From positions 63,289-71,850 of the forward strand of contig DUJH01000012.1 in NCBI GenBank assembly GCA_013329905.1: DNA of 8,562 nucleotides. Direction: 5' to 3'. The notes below the pieces were generated by a model. It saw nothing but the letters and a program-made list of their open reading frames with translations, was not told where the DNA came from and searched no databases. Below are positions 1 to 6,761 of this stretch, piece after piece; within the stretch, counting starts at the first letter, position 1, and each line of letters opens with the position of its first letter. This stretch comes from Candidatus Thalassarchaeaceae archaeon (lineage in GTDB: Archaea; Thermoplasmatota; Poseidoniia; Poseidoniales; Thalassarchaeaceae). A program made the translations under genes and the position numbers.

Positions 1-882
1 GACGTCGATGATCCATCAGAAGAAATCTGGGTCACGGTCACGACTTTCGTGCCGGGAGCAGTCCAGTACAACCCAATTTCAGGAATCGCCACAATGAGTT
101 GGGGCGAGTCCGGTCAAGAGATGGTTACCATCACTGCTGAGGACCGACACGGAGCCTCAAGTGCTGCAATAATCACTGTCGAAGTAGTCAATGATCTTCC
201 TCTACTGTGGGTCGATTCCAGTGGCTACGGGGACCTAGCAGTGTCTATGGACAATACCGATTACAGCTCCAATCCAAGCGTCTCAATTGCCAACGTAGGA
301 ACTCTTGAACTCTCTGAGATTAAGGTCCTTTGGAGCGTTTGTAACAGCATCACAGGAATTTGCAACGACTTTGGTGTCTCGCATAATTTAGGACCGTTCA
401 TCGTCCTTGCCAATAGCGGCGAGGGGTTGAAGGTCGGCGATTACGTAACTCTCACCGTTGACGCAGTTGACTCAACTGGCTTTGACAGGTCGACCCCTGA
501 CTCGTTCAAGGCATACGCAACAGAGGCAGTCGAAGAGATTCCCGAGGAGCCTGAGGATGAGCCTGAAAATGTGGACAAGGGAACACTCTCAGTCATGACT
601 GTAGGAGTCATGGCAATCGGGCTACTGCTTGCCGTATCTTTGGTTCTCGGTCTAGCGATTGTTCTACAGCGCCAGCGCCGTGACGGTGTCGGTGCAGAGG
701 TCTACGATTACCATGAGGAATACGACTATTCTGATGAACCCCAAGTGAGCCCGCTTGTGGCTCCTCCAGTACCACCTGGAATGGCTCCTCCTCTACCACC
801 TGAGGGACTGCCCGCGGGTTGGACAATGCAACAGTGGAATCACTACGGTGAGGAGTACCTTCGACGCCGCGAACAGTCCTGA
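1..882 (+). CDS. C-terminal part of a membrane-anchored surface protein with Ig/cadherin-like domains
   Basis: The reading frame is open from base 1, so the gene starts upstream; 293 residues are visible. Residues 1-65 look like the end of a cadherin/PKD-type beta-sandwich, with the usual D-x-x-G turn and a closing VTV-V-ND strand (VEVVND at 61-65). Residues 66-175 form a second, beta-rich region with a close cysteine pair (C114, C121) that could be a disulfide. An acidic Glu/Pro linker (about 176-193) leads to one hydrophobic helix (about 195-222), then RQRR as a cytoplasmic stop-transfer signal. The tail is Tyr/Asp/Glu-rich, then Pro-rich, and ends in GLPAGWTMQQWNHYGEEYL plus a basic end. 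Most of the protein should therefore lie outside the cell, with about 70 residues inside. The binding partner or role is not recognisable. I infer a large adhesin- or envelope-type protein; similar architecture is common in planktonic Euryarchaeota. Confidence 0.8.
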   Translation, partial: DVDDPSEEIWVTVTTFVPGAVQYNPISGIATMSWGESGQEMVTITAEDRHGASSAAIITVEVVNDLPLLWVDSSGYGDLAVSMDNTDYSSNPSVSIANVGTLELSEIKVLWSVCNSITGICNDFGVSHNLGPFIVLANSGEGLKVGDYVTLTVDAVDSTGFDRSTPDSFKAYATEAVEEIPEEPEDEPENVDKGTLSVMTVGVMAIGLLLAVSLVLGLAIVLQRQRRDGVGAEVYDYHEEYDYSDEPQVSPLVAPPVPPGMAPPLPPEGLPAGWTMQQWNHYGEEYLRRREQS

Positions 883-903
883 TTGGGCCGAGTTCGCGAC
901 TGG

Positions 904-921
904 GCACCTTCAAGAAGGTGC
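904..921. other. Perfect 8-bp inverted repeat between the surface-protein gene and lonB
   Basis: GCACCTTC at 904-911 and its exact reverse complement GAAGGTGC at 914-921 are separated by AA. In RNA the likely fold is a 7-bp stem with a CAAG loop. It lies 21 bp after the surface-protein stop and 32 bp before the lonB start. No T-tract follows, so it is not a classic intrinsic terminator. It could mark the end of the upstream transcript, or shape the lonB leader by hiding the AAGGTG in its 3' arm. The repeat is certain; the role is inferred. Confidence 0.45.
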
Positions 922-959
922 GATGAGCAGGATAAATCCCGAGGGGATGTGCGATGAGC
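918..959 (+). repeat. 11-bp direct repeat at the lonB start
   Basis: GTGCGATGAGC occurs at 918-928 and again at 949-959, 31 bp apart. The second copy contains the lonB start codon (954). The first contains an ATG (923) in another frame that opens a 13-codon ORF ending at 964, just inside lonB. This looks like a small local duplication of the initiation region, or chance in a short gap. Confidence 0.4.
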
Positions 960-2984
960 GATGAGCAAAAGCCGGTTGACCCACTTGAGTCGTGGGAGGA
1001 TGGTGCAGCCTTCGGTGTCGCCAGCGCCAAGGATCCTATCTGCAAAACGCCGGTCGAGGAATGGTCGAATGCCCTCGATATCGTCTCGACCGAGGAAGTG
1101 CCGATCCCCGAGAAATTGGTCGATCAGGTAATCGGCCAAGAAGCGGCCTCAATCATTGTCCGAAAGGCCGCTGAGCAGCGTCGACACATCATCATGGTTG
1201 GCGAGCCAGGTACTGGCAAGTCGATGTTGGCTCGCTCGATGACCGAGTTCCTCCCAAAGGAGCAACTCGAAGATATTCTCGTCTATCGCAATCATGAGGA
1301 TGAGAATGAGCCGAGAATCCGGACTGTTCCTGCTGGCCGCGGATCGAGCATTATCTCCGAGCGCCGCGCCCACATCAAGCAGCAGCGAGAGCGCACCAAT
1401 CGCACACTGCTATTCATCGCCCTCGTCGTCGGAGCTGCTCTCCTGCTTGCAACGATTTCCTCGGGCGAAATTCTTACTTTCATCTTTGGTTCATTCTTAC
1501 TTGTCTTCGGCTATTTCTTCCTCAGAACTCGCATGACATCAGGCGATGAAGGAAACATTCCGAAGCTTCTCGTCAAACACGATAGAAACGAAGAGGTCCC
1601 ATTCATCGACGCCACCGGAACCCTCGCCGGAGCTCTTCTTGGGGACGTCCGCCACGATCCCTTCCAATCCGGTGCCGACCTTGCAACTCCTGCTCACGAG
1701 CGTGTCGAACCCGGAGCGGTTCACCGAGCCAACAAGGGTGTCCTCTACATCGATGAGATTCGCATGCTGCGAATGGAAGAGCAGCAGGCACTCCTCGTCG
1801 CCATGCAGGAGAAAGCACTCTCTATCTCAGGCCGCTCGGAGCGTAGCAGTGGTGCACTGACCAAGTCAGAGCCGGTGCCTACTGATTTCATCCTCGTCGC
1901 ATCAGGTAATCTCGACAGTATCCAAAATATGCATCCTGCTCTTCGCAGCCGTATCCGCGGATACGGCTACGAGGTCTATGTCAACACCGACATGAGAGAT
2001 ACAGAGGCCAATCGCCGCCGTCTCGTAAGATTCGTCGCACAAGAAGTTCGCAACGAACAATCCAAGGATTCGGGCAAGGCAATTCCACACTTCTCACCAA
2101 AGGCGGTTGGGTTAATCCTCAAGGAAGCTCAGCGCCGTAGCGGCCGCAGAGGCAAACTCTCACTGAGACTTCGTGAACTCGGCGGCCTAGTCAGAATCGC
2201 AGGTGATCTCGCAGCGGAAGAGAACGCATCACTCGTAGAGCCAGTTCACGTCACTCGCGCGCGCATGATAGCAAAGCCTCTCGAGCAACAAGTAGCAGAC
2301 CGCTACCTCGATCGTCAATCGGAATACGCAATGCTGGTCAATCGTGGTGTGCGCATCGGACGCGTCAATGGACTAGCTGTCCTAGGTGCCGACACAGGGC
2401 TCTCGGACTACTCAGGAGTTGTCCTGCCAGTCGAAGCCATGGTCACCCCAACACAGGGCAGGTCAGGCAAAGTTATCGCAACCGGAGGTCTGTCGGACCT
2501 TGCTCAGGAATCGGTCACTAACATCAGCGCAGTAGTCAAGAAACTGACCGGCAAGGACATCCAAGATTTTGATCTCCACGTACAATTCCCCGGCACCCAC
2601 AATGTCGACGGAGACAGTGCCTCAATTACCATGGCGACGGCAATCATTAGCGCTTTCGAGGGAGTTCCAATCGATCAGAACCTCGCAATGACAGGTTCGC
2701 TTACGGTCCGTGGTGAGGTTCTGCCAATCGGCGGTGTCTCTGCGAAGATAGAAGCCGCCGCCAAGTCAGGAATCGAGCGCGTCATTATCCCGCGAAGTAA
2801 CCAGCAAGACGTGCTCATCGATGAGAAGTATGAGTCTCAGGTGGAGATTATCCCAGTCGATTCACTCGACGAAGTACTCCAACACGCACTCGTCGGAGCC
2901 GAGGAAAAGGTCAGTCTCGTCGAGCGCCTCGCAAATGTTGTCGACACTATCTCTAGTGGTCCCGACTCCCAACCTTCAGCCTGA
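954..2984 (+). CDS. lonB: Archaeal LonB-type ATP-dependent membrane protease
   Basis: ATP-driven serine protease that unfolds and degrades damaged or regulatory proteins at the cytoplasmic face of the membrane; in this family it works as a hexameric ring. The 676 residues carry, in order: an N-terminal extension (about 1-50); a AAA+ domain with Walker A GEPGTGKS (83-90); two hydrophobic helices (about 152-168 and 173-190) inserted between Walker A and B, the mark of archaeal Lon; Walker B LYIDEI (D267, E268); sensor-1 N319; an arginine-rich finger region LRSRIR (R331-R335); and a C-terminal S16 protease domain. The catalytic dyad is S555 (GDSAS) and K598 (VSAKI), 43 residues apart as in other Lon enzymes. 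ATG 954 is chosen because GAGGGG (941-946) lies 7 bp upstream. The protein is somewhat longer than the roughly 620-650 residues usual for the family, mostly at the N terminus. The upstream neighbour is a membrane-anchored surface protein. Confidence 0.96.
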   Translation: MSDEQKPVDPLESWEDGAAFGVASAKDPICKTPVEEWSNALDIVSTEEVPIPEKLVDQVIGQEAASIIVRKAAEQRRHIIMVGEPGTGKSMLARSMTEFLPKEQLEDILVYRNHEDENEPRIRTVPAGRGSSIISERRAHIKQQRERTNRTLLFIALVVGAALLLATISSGEILTFIFGSFLLVFGYFFLRTRMTSGDEGNIPKLLVKHDRNEEVPFIDATGTLAGALLGDVRHDPFQSGADLATPAHERVEPGAVHRANKGVLYIDEIRMLRMEEQQALLVAMQEKALSISGRSERSSGALTKSEPVPTDFILVASGNLDSIQNMHPALRSRIRGYGYEVYVNTDMRDTEANRRRLVRFVAQEVRNEQSKDSGKAIPHFSPKAVGLILKEAQRRSGRRGKLSLRLRELGGLVRIAGDLAAEENASLVEPVHVTRARMIAKPLEQQVADRYLDRQSEYAMLVNRGVRIGRVNGLAVLGADTGLSDYSGVVLPVEAMVTPTQGRSGKVIATGGLSDLAQESVTNISAVVKKLTGKDIQDFDLHVQFPGTHNVDGDSASITMATAIISAFEGVPIDQNLAMTGSLTVRGEVLPIGGVSAKIEAAAKSGIERVIIPRSNQQDVLIDEKYESQVEIIPVDSLDEVLQHALVGAEEKVSLVERLANVVDTISSGPDSQPSA

Positions 2985-3039
2985 CTTTCCTCTGTTGGGA
3001 TACGGGTTTTCAGACCCCGATAATTTTCTGTCATTATTT

Positions 3040-3044
3040 AGGAG
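3040..3044 (+). promoter_or_regulatory. Shine-Dalgarno site of the MFS gene
   Basis: AGGAG lies 8 bp before ATG 3053 and fixes that start. The 68-bp gap after lonB is AT-rich from about 3021 (ATAATTTT, then TCATTATTTA), which might hold a promoter element. No convincing archaeal TATA/BRE pair stands out, so read-through from lonB is equally possible. Confidence 0.6.
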
Positions 3045-3052
3045 CTCAAGAC

Positions 3053-4402
3053 ATGACTGAGAAGAACTCGACTCGATATCAGATTTGGATTCTGATGCTC
3101 GTTATTCTCGTCGATATGATTGGAATAGGCATCATTATTCCATTCATCACTTACATGGTTGACGACCTCTCTGAGCCTGGCGAGAAGATCGGAATGTGGG
3201 TGGCCGCTCTGATGGCGGCATACGCCCTCGCTCAATTCATCTTCTCTCCATTTTGGGGTTCGTTGTCTGACAGAATCGGTCGACGACCAGTCTTGATGAT
3301 TGGATTGATGGGCAATACCATCGCGATGATTATTTTCGGGCTCTCAAATACTCTGATGATGGCCTTATTCGCGAGATTAATCGGCGGCTTGTTCAATGCA
3401 AATGTCTCGGTGACACGCGCATATATCGCTGATATCACCGAACCAAAGGATGTCGCAAAAAATCAAGGTTTACTCGGCGTTGCCTTTGGAGTTGGTTTTT
3501 CGCTGGGTCCAGTCATCGGTGGATTCCTATCATCGCCAGCCGAATGGACTTGGACCACCGCATTCCAATCGACGATTTTTGAGACGTACCCATATCTTCT
3601 TCCCTGCCTACTCTCCTCACTTCTATCATTCAGTGGCTTGATTATGGCGATCAAATTCCTTCCGGAGAGCCGAACTCCGGAGCAAATCTATACTGACAAT
3701 GAAGGAAAGCCACGGCTCTCCGCACTTCAGAAGATGAGAAAGATTCCAGCAATGCTGTCCCGGCCAGTGATTTCTCCAGTTCTTTGGTCCCTGACTTTCT
3801 TCTGGATGGCTTTCACTATCATGCATGTCACGTTCATTCTCTTCACCATGATGGATCCTTCAGAAGGTGGCCTCGGATTCAGTGAATCTGACAATGGCCT
3901 CATTTTCTCAACAATTGGAGTCATTGGAATTATCACCCAAGGGAAACTGATCGGACCACTTACCGACCGTTTCGGGTCATCGAAATTGTTGGCCGCAGGT
4001 TTCGTCATTGCGGGAACTGGTCTAGCTGCGATTCCGTACTCTTCTGCGGCTTATCCATTCCTGACCCTTCTACCGGCCGTATTCTTGGTGTCATTCGGCA
4101 ATGGCTTGGTTACTCCGAGCAACATGGCGATGCTCACACACCTCTCGGCCCGCGACGAGCGCGGTGCGGTAATGGGAGTTTCAGAGAGCCTTCGCTCCTT
4201 ATCGGCTCTGATTGGAGTCAGCAGTGGCGGTGTGATGTGGGATTTGACGATTTCACGCACTGATTTGTTCGACTATCACACAGCCTTCCGAATCTGTGGT
4301 ATTCTGGCTTTGATTAGTGCGATTACCTTCAGATTCAGCTCTGGATGGAAGGCTGAGGATGCCATCTTCAATCAAAATCGAGATAATCCGACTGCTGCGT
4401 GA
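3053..4402 (+). CDS. MFS transporter, TetA/drug:H+ antiporter-like, 12 membrane segments
   Basis: Polytopic membrane protein of 449 residues, the usual size for a 12-helix major facilitator. The first helix carries DMIGIGIIIPF (21-31), similar to the opening motif of TetA-type exporters. The loop after helix 2 has the MFS signature GSLSDRIGRRP (69-79, motif A). Helix 5 carries GVGFSLGPVIGG (146-157), the motif C Gly/Pro pattern typical of antiporters rather than importers. A second half-signature, GPLTDRFG, follows helix 8. The loop after helix 5 is longer than usual and Trp/Tyr-rich (about 161-182). The family exchanges small molecules for protons; the substrate cannot be told. The stop codon overlaps the next start by 4 bp (GTGA at 4399-4402), so the two genes are probably translationally coupled. 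This could point to linked handling of an amino-acid derivative, but multidrug efflux is the default reading. Confidence 0.9.
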   Translation: MTEKNSTRYQIWILMLVILVDMIGIGIIIPFITYMVDDLSEPGEKIGMWVAALMAAYALAQFIFSPFWGSLSDRIGRRPVLMIGLMGNTIAMIIFGLSNTLMMALFARLIGGLFNANVSVTRAYIADITEPKDVAKNQGLLGVAFGVGFSLGPVIGGFLSSPAEWTWTTAFQSTIFETYPYLLPCLLSSLLSFSGLIMAIKFLPESRTPEQIYTDNEGKPRLSALQKMRKIPAMLSRPVISPVLWSLTFFWMAFTIMHVTFILFTMMDPSEGGLGFSESDNGLIFSTIGVIGIITQGKLIGPLTDRFGSSKLLAAGFVIAGTGLAAIPYSSAAYPFLTLLPAVFLVSFGNGLVTPSNMAMLTHLSARDERGAVMGVSESLRSLSALIGVSSGGVMWDLTISRTDLFDYHTAFRICGILALISAITFRFSSGWKAEDAIFNQNRDNPTAA

Positions 4403-5256
4403 CCGGCTTGAGTGGTTGTATGCTGGATGAGGCCGAGTCGAGTCAAAGAGAGTCAATACGGTGCGCAGCAGTCGTGCACGGCGGTGCTGGACCTGGTCCA
4501 GACCGCCGTAATAATCTCGAACCAAGTCTCGCGCGAGTGAGAGAAGTTCTCGCGGCTGGCGGCGATGCGATTTCAGCCGCAGTTGAAGGCTGCGTGATTC
4601 TTGAGGATGATCCCGTCTTCAATGCTGGAACGGGGGGGGTCATGCGAACAGATGGCTCGGTTCTAACCGATGCCTCACTGCATGTTAGCGATGGACGCCT
4701 CGGTTTTGTTGTCGCAATGAAGAATACACCTAATCCAATTCGCATATGTGCAGACTTGCTAGACGAGGAAATCAATGGGTTATCTGGAGTGGGTGCACGT
4801 CGGTGGGCAGACGAGCGAGGTCACACGAATGCGCCGGTGGTCGGGCGTTCTCCCAAGGGGCAGATCGGCGACACAGTAGGCGTAATCGTTCGAGATTCAA
4901 CCGGTCTAATCGCTGCCGCAACAAGCACCGGTGGATGCAGTTACCGACCTCCTGGTCGTGTCGGCGATGTTCCTCTGCCAGGTTGTGGATTTTGGGCTGA
5001 GGGCGACCTCGCCGTCGCTTCCACCGGTATCGGCGAAGCGATTACTCAAGCATTACTTTCCTACCGAGTTCACGAGCGCATCCGAGCCGGAAATGATCTC
5101 TCAACCGGTGCGCTCGCTGCCACGATGAAATGGGGCATCAATACCCTCATCGCGCCAGACAAACAAGTCGGAATCATCGCATTAGGTCCCGAGGGCGAAG
5201 GCGCAGGAGAAGCCAATACAGACATGCCTTGGGCAACCTGGTGCGAGGAATCATGA
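4399..5256 (+). CDS. Isoaspartyl peptidase / plant-type L-asparaginase (Ntn-hydrolase)
   Basis: Cytoplasmic enzyme of the asparaginase-2 (T2) family, which cleaves isoaspartyl (beta-Asp) peptide bonds and usually L-asparagine. It matures by cutting itself ahead of a threonine that becomes the N-terminal nucleophile. Visible landmarks: AVVHGGAGPGP near the N terminus, NAGTGGVMRTDGSVLTDAS (substrate-side loop), then GDTVG with nucleophile T159, ATSTGG, and PGRVGDVPLPGCG with the Arg/Asp that usually hold substrate. The residue before T159 is Asp, as in glycosylasparaginases, not Gly as in human ASRGL1 or E. coli EcAIII. At 285 residues it is slightly short for the family. The GTG start at 4399 is favoured by the 4-bp overlap with the MFS gene. 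ATG 4420 (7 codons later, with GAGTGG 4 bp before it) is a real alternative and removes only non-conserved residues. The role may be repair of aged proteins or use of imported dipeptides; the two cannot be separated here. Confidence 0.92.
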   Translation: MTGLSGCMLDEAESSQRESIRCAAVVHGGAGPGPDRRNNLEPSLARVREVLAAGGDAISAAVEGCVILEDDPVFNAGTGGVMRTDGSVLTDASLHVSDGRLGFVVAMKNTPNPIRICADLLDEEINGLSGVGARRWADERGHTNAPVVGRSPKGQIGDTVGVIVRDSTGLIAAATSTGGCSYRPPGRVGDVPLPGCGFWAEGDLAVASTGIGEAITQALLSYRVHERIRAGNDLSTGALAATMKWGINTLIAPDKQVGIIALGPEGEGAGEANTDMPWATWCEES

Positions 5257-5317
5257 GCACTCAAAGTCAGTTGTCTGGGGATGCGCTTAAACAGGGACCG
5301 CAGGTGGGGCGGCCGTT

Positions 5318-5322
5318 GGAGG
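5318..5322 (+). promoter_or_regulatory. Shine-Dalgarno site that sets the UPF0147 start
   Basis: GGAGG sits 6 bp before ATG 5329. It favours this start over the in-frame ATG 5281, which would add 16 Arg/Trp-rich residues that do not resemble the family. Confidence 0.7.
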
Positions 5323-5328
5323 CATCGC

Positions 5329-5604
5329 ATGTCGAACATAGAGAGTCGCATCCAGCAAATCGCACAAGTTCTCGGCCAACTTGAGGACACTCAAGTCCCT
5401 CGTAACATCCGCAACTCGTCTCGCGACGCGGTGCAAAAGTGGCTTCTCAACAAGGACAAGGAGATTGATGTCCGTCTCGGAATGACTGCAAGTATTTTGG
5501 ATGATATATTCAACGACGCAAATCTACCGGCTCATTACGGCCCGTTGTGTTTGCAGATTCAAACAGCGCTTGAAGCTCTTCTGAATGAGGTCAGAGACTC
5601 CTGA
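5329..5604 (+). CDS. UPF0147 family protein (small archaeal helical protein, function unknown)
   Basis: A 91-residue soluble protein that is all-helical by appearance, with no membrane segment or signal peptide. It matches my recollection of archaeal UPF0147: an N-terminal amphipathic helix (IESRIQQIAQVLGQLEDT), then VPRNIRNSSRDAVQKWLLN, a central segment with the family-like RLGMTASILDDIFND, and a final helix ending in LLNEVRDS. The family is about 85-95 residues, nearly confined to archaea, and has no established biochemical role. It starts 72 bp after the isoaspartyl peptidase stop and is probably the last gene of that co-directional run. The next gene starts 41 bp downstream but uses clearly different arginine codons. 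Confidence 0.85.
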   Translation: MSNIESRIQQIAQVLGQLEDTQVPRNIRNSSRDAVQKWLLNKDKEIDVRLGMTASILDDIFNDANLPAHYGPLCLQIQTALEALLNEVRDS

Positions 5605-5618
5605 GCCTTGAATACCAT

Positions 5619-5634
5619 TAGACTCTAGCGTCTA
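5619..5634. other. Short 5-bp inverted repeat after the UPF0147 gene
   Basis: TAGAC (5619-5623) and GTCTA (5630-5634) flank TCTAGC, a possible weak hairpin in the 41-bp gap before the TTG start at 5646. It has no T-tract and a short stem, so a terminator role is doubtful. It lies where codon use changes, which is the only reason to record it. Confidence 0.25.
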
Positions 5635-5645
5635 CTGGGGATTGC

Positions 5646-6761
5646 TTGCCTGATTGGATCAATCTGTCTTTTGCCAATGTAGCGACCACCTCTCCCGTGG
5701 CACACAAGGCCTCGATGGAGTGGTCGAATGCTCTGGCTAGAGGGGGCGCTGCGGAATTCGATGGTGAGGCCGAGAAGAATGGTATGATGCCTCTGAGAAG
5801 GGCAGTAGCCAGACTGCTTTCTTGCGACCTTGAGGATATCTGTGTAGGCTCCAGCGCGACCGAGTTACTCTGCTCGATTGCTTGGGCCGTCTCCCCTGAG
5901 AGCGGTAGCAATATCGTATCCACGAGAGCTTCATTCCCTTCGACGGTCTATCCTTGGTCAAGGGTCGCAGATGCTAACGGGGCAGAGGTTAGGCTGGCAG
6001 ACCACAACTCCGACCTCTACACTGACCCAGAAGATATCATCTCCCTAATCGATGAGAGAACCTCAGTAGTCACACTCTCTCATGTAGAGTACTCCAGCGG
6101 TCAGAGGTATGACCTGAGCCGATTTGCCAAAGCCGCACACTCGGTAGGTGCGTTACTAGTGGTAGACGCCACGCAGTCGTTGGGAATGGTGCCAATAGAA
6201 GCGGCCAAAACTGGGGCTGATGTGATTGTCTCATCTGGCTACAAGTGGCTGCGTGGGACCTATGGGGCAGCCGTTGGTTACATCTCTCCGTCCGTACGTC
6301 CGCATCTCTATCCTGGTCTCTTGGGTTTCAGGAGCCACAACGATATCTGGGACCTGCAGGCCGATAGGTTGACTCTGCCCGAAGACGCCAGCCGATTCGA
6401 GTATACTACCATACACTTTGGAGCCGCGCTGGGGCTGGCCGCGGCGGTGGATGAGATCTACGAAATTGGTCCAGAGAAGGTATGGGCGCATGATATCGGC
6501 CTAGCGGACAAGGTTATCGAGGGAGCAAATAGGCTTGGGCTCAGCATCGTCTCCCCGATGTCGGAAGCCGAGAGAAGCGCCATAGTTAGCTTGAGAATGC
6601 CCGAGGGAGTAAGCAGTGAGAGCATCGCTCGTAGACTCCAAGACGAGCACTCGATTCTAGTCACCAGCAGAGCTGGGCTCCTACGTGTATCTCCTCACAT
6701 CGACAACTCCGAGGAGGAAGTAGGGATGCTGTTCGATGCCCTAGAGAGTTTACTATCATAG
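5646..6761 (+). CDS. Class V aminotransferase-fold PLP enzyme (isopenicillin N epimerase / cysteine desulfurase-like)
   Basis: Cytoplasmic fold-type I PLP enzyme of 371 residues, a normal length. Seen in order: GSSATELL (68-75, cofactor phosphate loop), H146 in LSHVEYSSG, D174 and Q177 in VVDATQSLG (pyridine-ring contacts), the Schiff-base lysine K200 in SSGYKWLRG, and R347 in LLRVSPH, the usual substrate-carboxylate arginine. The active-site cysteine that SufS/IscS-type desulfurases carry in the C-terminal third is absent: the only cysteines are C60, C66 and C76. A sulfur-transfer role is therefore unlikely; an epimerase, lyase or aminotransferase on an amino acid fits better. The start is TTG 5646 with GGGG 5 bp upstream; no other start codon lies between the upstream stop (5619) and ATG 5715, and starting there would cut into the N-terminal domain. 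Sixteen of 22 arginines use AGA/AGG, unlike neighbouring genes. Its 3' end overlaps the convergent exporter gene by 6 bp. Confidence 0.88.
   Translation: MPDWINLSFANVATTSPVAHKASMEWSNALARGGAAEFDGEAEKNGMMPLRRAVARLLSCDLEDICVGSSATELLCSIAWAVSPESGSNIVSTRASFPSTVYPWSRVADANGAEVRLADHNSDLYTDPEDIISLIDERTSVVTLSHVEYSSGQRYDLSRFAKAAHSVGALLVVDATQSLGMVPIEAAKTGADVIVSSGYKWLRGTYGAAVGYISPSVRPHLYPGLLGFRSHNDIWDLQADRLTLPEDASRFEYTTIHFGAALGLAAAVDEIYEIGPEKVWAHDIGLADKVIEGANRLGLSIVSPMSEAERSAIVSLRMPEGVSSESIARRLQDEHSILVTSRAGLLRVSPHIDNSEEEVGMLFDALESLLS

Noticed and set aside
608..1045. 145-codon open frame on the minus strand across the surface-protein/lonB junction
   Set aside because: It lies opposite two well-supported coding regions, has no recognisable motif, and its open state follows from the codon use of the plus-strand genes.
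4443..4775. 110-codon open frame on the minus strand opposite the isoaspartyl peptidase
   Set aside because: Ser/Pro/Arg-rich composition typical of an antisense shadow; the plus strand carries intact family motifs throughout.
5281..5328. Longer N terminus for the UPF0147 protein from ATG 5281
   Set aside because: The added residues are Arg/Trp-rich and unlike the family, and GGAGG is placed correctly for ATG 5329.
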